Shown here: positions 46,041-57,019 of the stretch, one piece after another
Position numbering within the stretch: position 1 is the first letter of the stretch
Layout: the number at the start of each line of letters is the position of its first letter
Assembly (NCBI RefSeq): GCF_963259705.1
Contig: NC_081852.1
Location: 60,514,859 to 60,578,858 of the forward strand
DNA from: Myotis daubentonii
Lineage: Eukaryota > Chordata > Mammalia > Chiroptera > Vespertilionidae
Direction: 5' to 3'
Length of the DNA: 64,000 nucleotides
Notes under the pieces: generated by a model
What the model saw: only the letters and a program-made list of their open reading frames with translations
What the model was told of the DNA's origin: nothing
Database searches by the model: none
Program-made: the position numbers and the translations under genes

Positions 46041-46155
46041 CAGTCCTCAGATTACGTTGGACTCGACGTACATCATTTTATGGTTACGTCGCCATCTCCC
46101 ATTTATTTATTAAAAAAAAAAGTTCCGTCATTTCGCCGTATGTACATATGTGTTT
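46041..46155. mobile_element. Possible Tigger/pogo-type DNA transposon fragment
   Basis: It starts CAGTCCTCAGATTACGTTGG, continues CTCGACGTACATC, TGGTTACGTCGCCATC and TTCCGTCATTTCGCCG. The CAGTCCTC end and the CpG-rich, internally repeated style resemble Tigger-type ends. The other end and the TA duplication are not identified, so the class is tentative. Confidence 0.35.
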
Positions 46156-47480
46156 TATGTTTTTTATTATTTATTTACCACAAGTCAAGGTGTTGAAGAG
46201 CACTGGGCATCCCTTTACAAACGCATCATCTATTGGGACTCACTGCTCAGAACAAAGAAAGACTCAGAGAACATGGATGTCTGGACTCAGGTTTTGCAGG
46301 GGACTACCAGGAAGGAGCCGGGTGCCCCTGGTCTCGCCAGCAGGCTGCGGCCCTGCCTGTGCCCCCTTCCCGGGGCTTCCCTGCTGGACCCCCGAGTGGG
46401 GATTAGAGATGAAGTGGCCGGCAGCCCCGACCCCAGGCAGCCTGAGGAAGGGGACACCCTCTGAGCTTGCTTGTGGGATGGTGTGGGCAGAGGGACGAGG
46501 AGTGGGGAGAAGAGGCCCCCAGGCCCTCCCCGGCTGGGGCAGAGCCTGGGTGCACAGGCCAACGTCGCAGGCAGCCACCCCACTCAGCTCCTGCCGTGAC
46601 CTCCTGGTGAGGCCGGATCTAGCAGATAAAAACCCAGGACACCCGGTTACATTTGCCTTTCAGACGCACAGCAAACTTTTAGTACAAATATGTCCCCAAT
46701 ATCGTCCAGATAGTTGATCTGAAATGCAAAAGTACCTGGGCATCCTGCCTCCAGGCCGGTGAGAGGGGCAGACCGCCCCCCTCACCCGCTCCATCTCCAA
46801 GATCAAGTTCTGCCCCAGGCCCAGGAGGGCAGAGCCAGCCAGCCAGCCCTCCAGCCACTCCCCGCCCTTAGCTCCAGGTAAGGGAAGTCCTGTCCCCTCT
46901 CGTGGGGGTGAGCCCTCTGGCTGGGACTTAAATTTAGACCAGGAGGAGCATTTAACTTTTCCCTGGGCAAAGGAGCCCTAACTCAGGACTGGCCAGCTCC
47001 TGGGAGTGGCAAGGGCCACTTGCGTTTGCTGTCTTTTTTTCTTTTGTCTTCCTTTTTTTCTTTTTTTTGGCTGAGAAGTTGATAGAAAAGACAAGATACG
47101 GGCTATTTTGCCGATAACTGACCCATGACACTAAGTTGTAGAGAATCGGACCATACTTAGCGTGAAGTTCGTGCTGAGCATCAATCTTTGATGACTGACC
47201 GCACCCACCTGTCCACCTGGTCTCGGGGCAGGTGGGAGGGCGGGACCGCAGGTGAGAGGCCTGGGGGCAGGGCGGCCACTGTCCCATCATACCCAGCGGG
47301 CTGGCACCTGCAGTCCAGCGAGGGGACCCAGTGACATCTATGTCTTTCTTTAGCAAGAAAAAAAGAATGCGTTTTGCAAATGACAAAGAGCGCGTGTTGC
47401 ACAACAGGAGGACGATTTGTCCTGGTCCCGAAGTGGCCGCTGCGTTGGGGCTGGGACAGGACTCACCGGCCTCGCTTTCC
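46156..47480. other. Unique DNA, no gene seen
   Basis: GC-rich from 46.3 to 46.95 kb with overlapping frames up to 189 codons. A T-rich tract lies near 47032-47067. No repeat family is recognised. Confidence 0.35.
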
Positions 47481-48870
47481 CTCCAGGTGTGGTCTGCTTA
47501 ACCCCACGAGCGAGAATCACATCTCTAATTAGAGTGACACGCAAAATGAGAAGCCTCTTTAGGGAACATCTCCGGGTCCTGGTCCTCAGAAGGATCCGTT
47601 GCCATGGAAGCCAGTGTGCAGCTCCCCAAATCGAGAGTGGCAAGCCGCGTCCGCCCGCTCTCGCCGTGACGGCTCCTTTAAATAAAGTTGCCTTTTTGCC
47701 TTAGGTTTCTGCATCAACATTAACCTGCGTTTTTAGTGCAAAATCTTGATTTCAAGGTTATTGATGCCACACGAAATTAATACAGCCTGCTCCGCAGCAC
47801 CCTGCAAAGCCGGGGCCACGCCTGTCTCCTGAAAGCTTGACATTTGTTTTTCATCATGAACTCAAAGGTCAAGAGCTGCAGACGGATCAGGGTACCTGCC
47901 CGCGTTTGCATTTACATGCGTTTTATTTTATTCCCGCACGCAGGCGCCTCCCAGGAGCTCCACCGCCCGCAGGGATGAGACTGTGGCGGCCCCTGTCCGC
48001 GAGGCCGGCCGCACTAGCAGAGTTGTCAAGCTGCTGTCGCGACATAATTTGAATTAAAATAAGAAACATGTGCCGATTTGGTATTTCAAAAGCCAAAGCT
48101 TTACGTTTCACCTTGGCTAACACTGGCCAAGATTGAAAGCGTACAAATTTCTGACTTATTAGTGTAGCTCAGGGGACAGGGACTCCGGACAGAATCCAGT
48201 CTTATTATGCCCTTTTGGGGAAGCCACTGACATCTCGCCCTCCGCATAACCCAAACATGATTAGCTAATGATCGATTTGGAGTTGATGGGAACGTGTGCT
48301 CACTTTTTTCCTTCACAAAGGAATTTTTCTTTTGCCTTATGTGCGCATTTCTGTTCAAGGTAAGCACGCGCCTGATACCCCTGCACCCCCTTTTTTTTGT
48401 GATCCCAAATAACATTTTATATTTTTACCCAAATACCTGTGGAGCTGACAGGGCATGATGCATTCATTTTCCTTGATTTTGTAGTGAGGGAAAAGGCTAG
48501 CATGAATAATTCAAAAATAATGCTGAGACTGTTAAGATTTAGTATGGGAGAGGTCATCACAGTTGGGAGAAATGAGCTAGGAGACTATTACTATTCCACG
48601 ATCTTTGAATCTCAAGGTGACATCATTATTATTTCTCTATATCTATAATGTGGTGCTGCAACCAGCTTATTGCTGTGTTTCTCATGTAGGGGAGAAAGAT
48701 CAATTACATACAGACCTCAGAATGTGAACCGAAGCAGCGTGCCCAATAAAACTGTCATTAACAGTCCCCACAATTTTAGCTGCATGCTTCCAGGTCAAGC
48801 TGCTTTAAAAATGATAACTGACATTGAGAGGTTGAATAAAGAGCACCCCTTCTAAAGGGAGCCATTTCTT
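47481..48870. promoter_or_regulatory. Cluster of enhancer-like unique blocks
   Basis: About 1.4 kb of largely repeat-free DNA with dense AT-rich motifs: TCACATCTCTAATTAGAG near 47517, CATAATTTGAATTAAAAT near 48042, GATTAGCTAATGATCGATTT near 48258, ATGAATAATTCAAAAATAAT near 48501, GACATCATTATTATTTC near 48620 and CCCAATAAAACTGTCATTAA near 48743. An X-box-like motif lies at 47598-47611. No open frame or splice structure is supported. It is the longest such block in the window. Confidence 0.35.
47598..47611 (+). promoter_or_regulatory. RFX X-box-like motif
   Basis: GTTGCCATGGAAGC differs by one base from the good X-box form GTTGCCATGGAAAC. It lies in the enhancer-like cluster. Confidence 0.35.
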
Positions 48871-49852
48871 AGCCCAAAACATGGGGGCGCCTTAATAACA
48901 CCTGCTAATTTCAGCCTGAGCGGCCACAAGTGCCCTCATCATCAGCCTAACACTGAGGACCCTTCTGTCCAGTGTCCCTCGCCTCCCCCCCCCCCCCCGC
49001 CCGAAAACTAGGTTGTTGCAGGTTCCACACGGATGGAAGGCGCTCTTGAGTAAGCATAAAGCCGTCCCGTGCAATCATATTTAATTTATTCCTGTTTGCA
49101 GCCAGAAGCGGAAAGATATCACCCCAAAATCAAATGCATGCGAGGGCGGTGTTTACGGCGCTTGCTTCCCCATTTGTTACCCCTGCGTAATCAGCCATAA
49201 ATCTTGCTTTCTCTGGAACGAGATTAAAAAAGCACCTCTACATTCAAAAATATTAAAATGGAATAGAGCTATTACTTCTGCAAAATCCCCCCCTTTTTTT
49301 CTACCCCCAAAGGGTCCCTACATGTTTAAAACATCTTTCTCACTTCACAGAATTTTACAAGCCTTCCCACCAGCTTACTTTTTAATTAAAACGTTCCTAT
49401 TGGTGTCAGACCTCGGAAACATCGCGTCGGGTTTCAAGGGTTCACAGTTCGGAGCGTCTGCGATGTTTGCAGGCGGGGATGCCAGGGGCCGGAGGTGTCT
49501 CTTTTTAAGTGGTGCCAACGCTGTGGTGGCCACGGGATCACTGCGGGCTCTCCAAGCGGCCACCGGGCCTCTCGCCAGTGGCAGGTGCCCTCGGACACAG
49601 GAGGGGGCGGTCAGTAACAAAAGACATCCCTGGGCCTGTCCCTGCAGCCATGTTTTTCTTATCAGGTGATTTTGATAATGATGAGTTATTTCTGCATCAG
49701 CTATCTGGAATAATTCTCTGCTATTAATAATAATAGTAATTCTATGCTTTATTTCCCTGAATTATACCTTAAAATGTTATCATTTGGTATTTATTGTGAA
49801 TGATGATTTAGAAGTTGACAGTCACTGTTGGTTGACTTCCTAAAAGGCATCC
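48871..49852. promoter_or_regulatory. AT-rich unique DNA with enhancer-like motifs
   Basis: Begins with a C14 run at 48985-48998. From 49.08 kb it is repeat-free with ATATTTAATTTATTCC, GATATCACCCCAAAATC, GCGTAATCAGCCATAAATC and CTGCTATTAATAATAATAG. A GC-richer insert spans 49.43-49.65 kb. Low-confidence call. Confidence 0.27.
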
Positions 49853-49935
49853 TTCCCTCCTCCTCCTCCTGTTCCTCCTCCTCCTCTTCCTCTTTCTCCT
49901 CCTCCTTCCCTTGTCTCCTCTTCTGTCTCCATCTC
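49853..49935. repeat. (TCC)n polypyrimidine tract
   Basis: About 80 bp of nearly pure pyrimidine with TCC triplets; it extends less regularly to about 50.02 kb. It gives a Ser-rich peptide in one frame. Confidence 0.85.
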
Positions 49936-50759
49936 GTTCCCTCTGGTCTTGTTCATTTTCCATCCCCATTTTCCCCTCCCTCTGTGCTCACCTCCACCTA
50001 CCCCCTCCCCTTACCCTCTGGCCGTCACCCCACAGTTGTCTGTGTTATTTATATTTGTCTATAATTGTTTTTGCTTAATCTCCTTCACCTCCTTTCATCC
50101 AGCCCCACCCAGTGAGGATGCTCAACCCAGGCCGGGAGGACCAGGTCCCGGTGGGTGTCCTGGCGCCTGCCTCACCCCCGCCAGGCCTGCTGCTCACCTG
50201 CCTCCGTCGGTGGGGACAGTCGGGGTTCATTGCTGAGCTGCTTTACCGGTTCCTGGGTCCCGCGTCCCCAGCGTGTCCGACTCACATGGCGCGTGGAACA
50301 CGGTTAAACTGCAGTGGGTTCCACCGAGACCAGGTGCGGTCGGCGTCCCGGCTGAGACTGGGGGGGCGGGGGAGGACCGTGAGCGTGAGCCGAGTTCCAC
50401 CCGCTCGGGAAGGGCCCTGCCGGGTGAGTTGAAGGCACTACTGGTCGGTCCCGTTTAGCTGAGAGAAGCACAGAATTCATTCTTTCCAAGCATCGAAGGA
50501 AATGAATGGCGTGGGTGTGGAGGACAAAGGTATGAAACACGGCCACGTGAGCACACAAGCGCAGCATCCAGGGCGCCGGGTGCATCCGCACAGACAACAT
50601 AGTCGCCCCCTGTGTCCTGGCCCCCACCTTCTCAGGAGTCCCCCCTCCGAGTGGAGCCCCTGGGCCCATGAGGGCAGAGATGGCAGCTCACGTTCCCTCC
50701 CGCCAAGGGCTTCCCTGGCAGCTCTCCCATGCCCTGCATGCCCACCGGCCCCTGTTCTC
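49936..50759. other. Unique DNA, no gene seen
   Basis: Pyrimidine-rich at first, then GC-rich. Overlapping frames are unsupported. Confidence 0.35.
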
Positions 50760-51185
50760 ATCTCCGGGGGCTGCCATGGCTCAGAGTATTACCAACCAGG
50801 TGGCCTAAAACAACAGAAATGTCTTCTCTCAAAGTTCAGGAGGCCGGACGTCCTAAACCCAGGGGTCTGCAGGGCTGGCTCCTCCCGCGGGTCGGGTCTG
50901 AGGGAGAGGCTGCTGGGGCCTGTCTCAGCTCTGGCGGCTCCGGCAGTGCCCGGCCCCCTCCAGCCCCTCCAGGCGTCACTTCACTCTCTGCCTCCATCCT
51001 TCCCTCCGGGTGCCTGGTGTCCCTCAACCTCCCTCTTCTTACAGGAAGCCAGTTAGTGCACAAGGCCCACCCCACCCAGAGTGACCTCCTCTGACCTTGA
51101 TTGACTCTACAAAGACCCTGTTTCCCCATAAGGCCCCGCTCGTGGGTCCCGGGGGTTAGGACTGGAGCCTGTCTTTGGAGGACAC
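50760..51185. mobile_element. Old interspersed repeat, class uncertain (L1- or LTR-derived)
   Basis: GGCTGCCATGGCTCAGAGTA, CCAGGTGGCCTAAAACAACA with GAAATGTC, then CAAAGTTCAGGAGGCCGGAC match in order a widespread mammalian repeat. That repeat continues with a cctcttctta box and ends in gggggttaggactt-type sequence, both seen here at 51031-51040 and 51148-51161. It is heavily diverged and has no coding capacity. Confidence 0.55.
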
Positions 51186-51880
51186 AGGTCTACCCACTCT
51201 AGTTGCTTCTCTCGGCAGTGGCATCCAAGGGCTGGGGACAGTGCCCGGCGATTTGAACGCACACAGCTCTCCCCAGGTGGCAGCCTCTTAGCGAAGATCC
51301 CTCCAAAGCTACCAACCAACCCTGAGCTTCCCTCCCCTTCTCCTAGAGCAGCCGAGACGCGGGGCTCTGCTCCTCCGTGCTGTTCCCACCTGAGGCCAGG
51401 GCTGGGGAGCTGCGGGCGGGGCAGAGGCACCGGGCAGGGCCCCCGTCCCACCATGGGGCTGTCTTTGAAGTGGGAGGAGAAATCTCCCACCGCAGGGACA
51501 GAAACCAGGACGGAGACCCAGGTGGGCTCTGCTCTCCCCACCGACACTCTGTTCAAAGAGAATAGTTTGCGCAAAGCCCAGCAAATAATGGATGAGAGGC
51601 AGCGCCGGGCCAGCCCACCAGGAGACAGGCCTGGCCTTCTGTGTTCTTTGTGTCTCCGGCCCGGGCCCTGCTGGGCCGGGGACCGTGCCTGAGAGGGAGG
51701 CAGCCCTGCCTCTTGTTTTGTTTTTATTGTTCCTATCGATCGTGCTGTCCGGGCCCTCAGAACGGCCTTGGTGGCCCGGCCACGGCCCGCCAGCCAGTGC
51801 CTTCTTCCTCGGCGGTGCCTGGGGGCGGTGGAGCCCGGCCTTCTCTCTCCAGGCTTCCTGGCGGCATCCCCTTTGGTCCA
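51186..51880. other. GC-rich unique DNA, no gene seen
   Basis: Minus-strand frame 51309-51905 (198 codons) overlaps three plus frames and has no domain. Confidence 0.35.
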
Positions 51881-52095
51881 TAATCACAGCTAATGGGCTG
51901 GCCACAGAGCCATCAGGGACATAAAATGGTCTAACACCACATTGACTGTAAATAGCAAAGCCATAAGTGACATTACTTTGCAGATAAGAAACAATCGCAT
52001 CATTAAGCGAAGGTGTTTAGTGTATCCGTCACCCTAACTTTGATTTATAGCGAGGCATTTGTCTGTCACGGGCGCGATGGCAGCGGTAATGCAGC
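51881..52095. promoter_or_regulatory. Enhancer-like unique block
   Basis: Contains CCATAATCACAGCTAATGGG, CACATTGACTGTAAATAGC, GACATTACTTTGCAG, CGCATCATTAAGCG and GTGACAAA-free AT-rich DNA with CpGs. No repeat. Weak functional inference. Confidence 0.28.
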
Positions 52096-52410
52096 TCAAG
52101 GGTTTCCTCGGAAAATGAAGATGAAGCTGTGGCTCCACTGGGCACAGCGGCAGAGGGGGCGGGCTTCGCTGCCGCATGCCTGGCCTGCGCCCCGCTTCCC
52201 GGCCCAGAGGCTGAAGGGGAGGCAGGAAATTAGCCCTGGGGGCCTCCGGGGGGGGGGGGTGGGGGTGCCCAGGGCAGAGGGTGACAAGGACCAGGAGTCT
52301 AGAGCAACTCTTAACCGGCTCCTCCAAATGGCCAGGGCTCCCCCTTTTATTTGAGATGTTACCTCAGAAACACGGAGTGGAAACCCCGTTTACAGTTATT
52401 GTGACAAACA
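52096..52410. other. Unique GC-rich DNA with poly-G run
   Basis: A run of 13 G at about 52247-52259 followed by TGGGGG. No gene seen. Confidence 0.35.
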
Positions 52411-52654
52411 TGTTTTTTTGTTTTGTTAATCCTCACCCGAGGATATTTTTCCATTGAGCTTTTAGAGAGGGAGTGGAAGAGAGAGGGAAAGGCGAGAGAA
52501 ACATCGATTGGTTGCCTCTCTGGTGTCCCTGACTGGGGGGGGTGGGGGTGGGAGGGAGTCCTCCAACCACAGTAGGTGCCCTTGACCGGAATCGAACCCG
52601 GGACCCTTTGGTCCACAAGCCGACACTCTATCCACTGAGCTAAACGGGCTAGGG
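52411..52654 (-). mobile_element. Ves-type SINE, near full length
   Basis: The plus strand shows the T-rich tail, GTTAATCCTCACCCGAGGAT, GAAACATCGATTGGTTGCC, then the antisense tRNA-like head ACCGGAATCGAACCCGGGAC and CACTCTATCCACTGAGC. The B-box region (GGTTCGATTCCGG on the minus strand) is intact. A G-run at 52538-52552 interrupts the middle. No clear target duplication. Confidence 0.9.
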
Positions 52655-53652
52655 TATGACCGCTGTGTTTTAAAATGCCAACTTGTTGAGCACTGCTGTG
52701 ACCATAATCCGTTCAATTTCAATCCAGAAAACAGTTTTGGGAAACTGACCCTGAGCACTGAGCCAGGCCCCAGATGGACACTGAGGGGTCGGGCAGTGTC
52801 TGTCCTCCAGGGGCGGTGACCCAGCTGGACACACGCACCGTGGGCATGGTGGCCGCACCAGGGTGAGATGGCCGAACGGGGGACGTGAGGTCAGGGTCAC
52901 AGGGCATCGGGACACGTTGGCTGCACGAAGCCGAACCCCCGACGGATGACCTGCCTTAAGCAAATGAGAGAGTGGTTTCCAGGTGGAAATGGGGAGGAAG
53001 GCAGAGCAGGGCGTGTCCTTCCCGCCGCCCGACGATGCCACCGCGCCGGGCCCCTTCTGTCTTTTCGATCCCCGTTCCTTCCTGGCATCGGCGTTGATCC
53101 TGAGCGCCTGGCCTCATGGTTGCAAGGGCGTGGCCTCGGCTTCAGACGGAGTGGAGGTTTAGGGCTGAAGAGATGGGAAAGGGGAGGGCAGTGCGCCAGC
53201 AACATTGGACCCCCTTTGCCAGGAAGTCCAAGCTGTCCCAGAAGCCGCCTCCCTCCCCGCCCCGCAGTCCACGTTTGCCTGCGTCTCATTGGCCAGAATG
53301 AGATTTCAGGAGTACTTTTCACCGCAAAGGAGGCTGGGAAAATGGGGCAGGACATTGGCGGGATCCTTCACCGGGCGCTGGACACATGCCCGAGTCTGTT
53401 AGCAGGTAAGTCGGGGACTGGAAACCCACCGTGTCTGCACACAGGTGCCCGCTGGGATAGAGGTCCCCTTGCCGTCCCGAATCAGCAAAGGGCCCCATAA
53501 CCCTCCCTGCAGGGCCACCCCGAGGAGGGCTGTAGGGGCACGTACTCCCCTCCCTGGATTCAAGGCACCTTTGTTCTCATCCTAACCAGCCTCAAACAAC
53601 AACTTTCAGCCAACACCTGGAAAAAGAAAGCATGACAATGTCAGTGATTAAG
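52655..53652. other. GC-rich unique DNA, no gene seen
   Basis: Frames of 152 (minus) and 184 (plus) codons overlap at 52897-53500, with no domain. Confidence 0.35.
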
Positions 53653-53875
53653 CCTGGCCTTGTGGCTCAGTGGTTGAGCTTTGACCTCTGAACCAGGAAT
53701 TCATGGTTGGATTTCCAATGAAGGCACGTGCCCGGGTGGCGGGCACCATCCCCAGTGGGGGGCATGCAGGAGGCAGCCAATCAATGCTTCTTTCTCATCA
53801 TTGATGTTTCTCTCCCTCTCCCTTCCTCTCTGTAATCAATAAAAATATATTTAAAAAACAAATAAACAAAAAACT
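53653..53875 (+). mobile_element. Ves-type SINE
   Basis: The head CCTGGCCTTGTGGCTCAGTG is followed by GGAATTCATGGTTGGATTTC (decayed B box), GGCACGTGCCCGGG, CAGGAGGCAGCCAATCAATG and a CTCTCCCTCTCC tract, ending ATCAATAAAAATATATTTAA. Duplications CAGTGATTAAG (53642-53652) and TAGTGATCAAG (53876-53886) match at 9 of 11 positions. Confidence 0.88.
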
Positions 53876-54429
53876 TAGTGATCAAGAGGACCATTTCTTT
53901 GGGGGAAGGTGGAGACGGAATGGAAAATTCCACGGCTCAGTGCCCATAGCTCTAAATTAAAGCAGCAGGAGAAGGCTGGCCATTCTCCCATTGGTTCCAG
54001 AGGTGGGTCTCCCCGGCACGCGGTGGGGCCCTCGAGCTTTCTAGAGTGGTCCTGGCAGGGGTGTGGGGGGAGTGTCGGGGATGCTGGCACAATACCCCTG
54101 GCTGAAGACAACAGCCACAACGCAACACACAACGACACACGGAGAAGGGCCTGGAAGGGGGACAAGCATGGTGCGCCTTCTCCACGTAACGGCGCGATTG
54201 CGACACCCGGTTTCAGCACAAAGACATCCTCTCGGAGGGCTTCCTGCGGAACCTGCGACGGGAATGGAATGTCGTCGTGCCGCTTGAGGATACAGGCAGG
54301 TGACAGGACAGGTCCGCCGGGCGAATCAAAGGACTGTCCGCCTCCTTCCCCTGCGTCCCTCCTAATTCTACCGGCTCGCCTTCCCAGCCACGGGAGCTTA
54401 CATTTATTTGTAATCTCACTGCTTACACT
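53876..54429. other. Unique DNA, no gene seen
   Basis: A 175-codon plus frame (53909-54436) overlaps antisense frames and has no domain. Confidence 0.35.
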
Positions 54430-54990
54430 CCACTGAACAATAAAAGAACAATAAACTTAATAAAAAGCCCAAGTGATTGGAAACTGCTCTGGGAATGGCG
54501 GTCCAGTATGAAAGCTATAAATTTCCTCGCATGCTCACGACCATGTCAGCCGATTTTTATGAAAAGCCCATCGCGGCACATGGCACCGGTGGCACAGCGA
54601 TCGCGCGCCTGGGCCACCGGGCTTCCCCGGCCACAGAATGGAAAACGCATCATCGAATGATGTTTCGAGACGCAGATTCGCCTGGAAATGCTCACTCTAT
54701 CCGGGAACAGTTCTTCCCTGACCCTGTCTTGCACCTGAACTTTGAATTAATCATTTCTTTTCTATGCTGTTACCCAATACCCACCGGTCCCATTGCGCGG
54801 GGGGGAAAACCCAGGAAAACATCTACCCGAAATACCCTCCCTCCGGACCGGCTGATTGGCCCAGGCAGGGCTCTGGTAGACATCATTAGTCCAGGGCACA
54901 ACAGCGGCGATCCGGGAGCTAAAAACTTCATCTGGAACCATTACCCTCGACGCTACACTTTTAAGTAAACCTCGGGGGGCCCGTTTCTCA
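54430..54990. promoter_or_regulatory. Enhancer-like unique block carrying an unassigned 163-codon open frame
   Basis: Repeat-free, moderate-GC DNA with AACAATAAAAGAACAATAAA at the left and GAATTAATCATTTC near 54744. Positions 54477-54968 on the plus strand are open for 163 codons; the first ATG is at 54495. The frame is not low-complexity and includes Tyr-Glu-Ser-Tyr-Lys-Phe near its start and a Phe-Ile-Trp-Asn-His-Tyr ending, but I recognise no family. No Kozak-strength context, promoter or splice pair is clear. A chance frame inside a conserved element is the more likely reading. Confidence 0.28.
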
Positions 54991-56330
54991 TCGCCCGGAG
55001 CCCAGTGGGAGTACCCGGTTCCTGGGTCCTCCCGTGGGATCGCCAAGGGGAGACATCGGGCTCCCCTTACTTGTTGACATGATCCGCTTTGCCTAATCAC
55101 TTCTGATGGTTTCTAATCTGCTCTTCAGATCCCCCCCCACCCCCCCACTCCCCAGTTCTGCATGTTCTAGAAAAATCAAGAAGCTTAACAACAATGACAA
55201 AAACACCGTGGCCGGCGAGGGGAAGGAAACATCGCCATCTCCAAGAAGAATGCTCTGCGTAAATGAGCCACGGGCCGGCCATGGTCCCCCGCCACGGAGA
55301 GTTTGTAAACTTTACGGCGAGGGCTGAGGAGTGGAGCCCATCTGCCCTGCCTTTGTATGGTTATAATCGTCAATAGATACGGCCCTAACTTTTATGGTCG
55401 CCCGGGGAGCGAGGGAAGGGCAGTAGGAAGGGGAGGGCTTTAGCGCTGACCCGAAGATCATTGCCACAACCTGGCTCCCCACCAGGCTGGCCGTCCATCT
55501 GGCCTCCCTGGTGTCTGCCCCTGAGCCCGGCGCCCGTGGGGTCTCCGGGCATCTCTGCAAGATGCGTTGGCTGAGGGAGGGGGGAGGGCAGGGTCCCAGG
55601 GCCACGATGGAGCCGTGTGGGGTTCTTGCTGGGCAGTGGCCTGACCTCAGGGTCCTGGGGGGAGGGGTTGGGAGCCAGGGTCTCCAGTGCCCAAGGCCAC
55701 CTCTCCATCTGCCAGCACTTGGCACGTTCCGCAATCTCACTGGGGACCCAGGCACCAGGGGCTGCAGAGCCAGTCTCACTCCAGACTGGCTCACACGCCA
55801 CCTGTGGGACAAGGAACCTTCTGCAGCCGCTTCCCAGAGGTGCTGCCCCTGCCCTGACCCAGCCCAGGACTCCAAGCCCACTGGCTAGAGGAGGGGGCTC
55901 TGGGCATCGAGCCAGACGCTCAGGTCCAGGGATGCTCGCCACAACGTCTCCCAGACCAGAAAGAGCCATTTCTCGGGGGTGGGGGGGGGTGTAACACGTG
56001 CTGTGACTTTCTCTCTCTCTTTAGGGGCCTTCTGCCCTGCTTACCTTCAAGGCCACGCTGAAAGGCTGCCTCCTCTGGGAAGCCTTCCAGGAAAAGGGCA
56101 TCTGCTTGCGGTGTCTGCACAGCCCTCATTTGCATCCATTACCTGGGTCTGCACCTCCCTCCCACCGAATGGCGCCCCCGGGGCTGAGCACCTACACAGG
56201 GAGCGCCACAGTTTACCCGTCCCCAGCACAGTGCGGGCTCCAGTGCTGTCCCCCAAACATTCTCTCTCCTCTGCACGGGCATGGAAGTACAACTCACCGC
56301 CACGGCCGGTGTGTTTATCCATTTTAAAGA
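54991..56330. other. GC-rich unique DNA, no gene seen
   Basis: Minus frames of 189 and 194 codons (55312-55969) overlap two plus frames; no domain. Confidence 0.35.
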
Positions 56331-56720
56331 AGCTTTAAAAAGTGGGAATCTCTAATTCATCTGCAAAATGACGGGCAGCCTGCAGTTGGGATAATCAGCT
56401 AAAAAAAAAAAACCCTCGGTGTTTATTTTCCCAGAAATGCACTAACCTCACACCCATACAATTAAATCCACGTTAATCAAGGCGAAAAGTTAATGCTAAA
56501 TGAATCAAGGCCCAGTGCTGAGCAACACGGCGATTTCCCCCCCGTTTGGCGGGGTTTAATGCTTCAGAGGCAGTGCCTCCTTCTGATTAATTACTAGGAT
56601 ATGCGGCAGATTCGCGTCTTATGAAAGCCCATTTATTTCAAGTTCAGCTACAGGATTATTCTGCCCGTAACATCACCAATTGTGGTGTTTTCGATTTCAT
56701 GTTGGAAGAATGGCTTAAAC
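56331..56720. promoter_or_regulatory. Enhancer-like AT-rich unique block
   Basis: Contains GAATCTCTAATTCATC, GGGATAATCAGCTAA, CACGTTAATCAAGG, TTCTGATTAATTACTAGG and TTTCGATTTCATG. Homeodomain-type TAAT/ATTA cores are frequent and CpGs persist. It is cut off on the right by a hAT insertion. Confidence 0.3.
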
Positions 56721-56955
56721 CAGTGATGGCGAACCTTTTGCGCTCGGCGTGTCAGCATTTTGAAAAACCCTAACTTAACTCTGGTGCCGTGTCACAGATA
56801 GAAATTTTTTGATATTTGCAACCATAGTACAACAAAGACTTATATTTTTGATATTTATTTTATATATTTAAATGCCATTTAATAAAGAAAAATCAACCAA
56901 AAAAATGATTTCGCGTGTCACCTCTGACACGCGTGTCATAAGTTCGCCATCACTG
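56721..56955. mobile_element. Non-autonomous hAT element, 235 bp, perfect target duplication
   Basis: The ends CAGTGATGGCGAACCTTTTG and AAGTTCGCCATCACTG are inverted repeats. Perfect duplications GCTTAAAC flank it at 56713-56720 and 56956-56963. The interior has CGGCGTGTCAGC on the left and the palindromic TGACACGCGTGTCA on the right, with an AT-rich centre. No transposase. Confidence 0.94.
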
Positions 56956-56987
56956 GCTTAAACTGTACCTGCTGAATTTAACTTGAT

Positions 56988-57019
56988 GTGGGTGTGTGTG
57001 TGTGTGTTGGGGGGGGGGG
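56988..57019. repeat. (GT)n followed by poly-G
   Basis: A short GT run then 11 G at 57009-57019. Confidence 0.85.

Noticed and set aside
45676..46196. Tyr/Leu- and Ile/Ser-repeat proteins
   Set aside because: Translations of the ATCT microsatellite array.
49853..50020. Splice-acceptor-like polypyrimidine tract
   Set aside because: It is a long (TCC)n simple repeat without a following exon-like frame.
52411..52654. tRNA gene on the minus strand (GGTTCGATTCCGG B box)
   Set aside because: It is the tRNA-derived head of a Ves SINE with a SINE body and A-rich tail; the same applies at 60489-60724, 42023-42259, 53653-53875 and 25487-25867.
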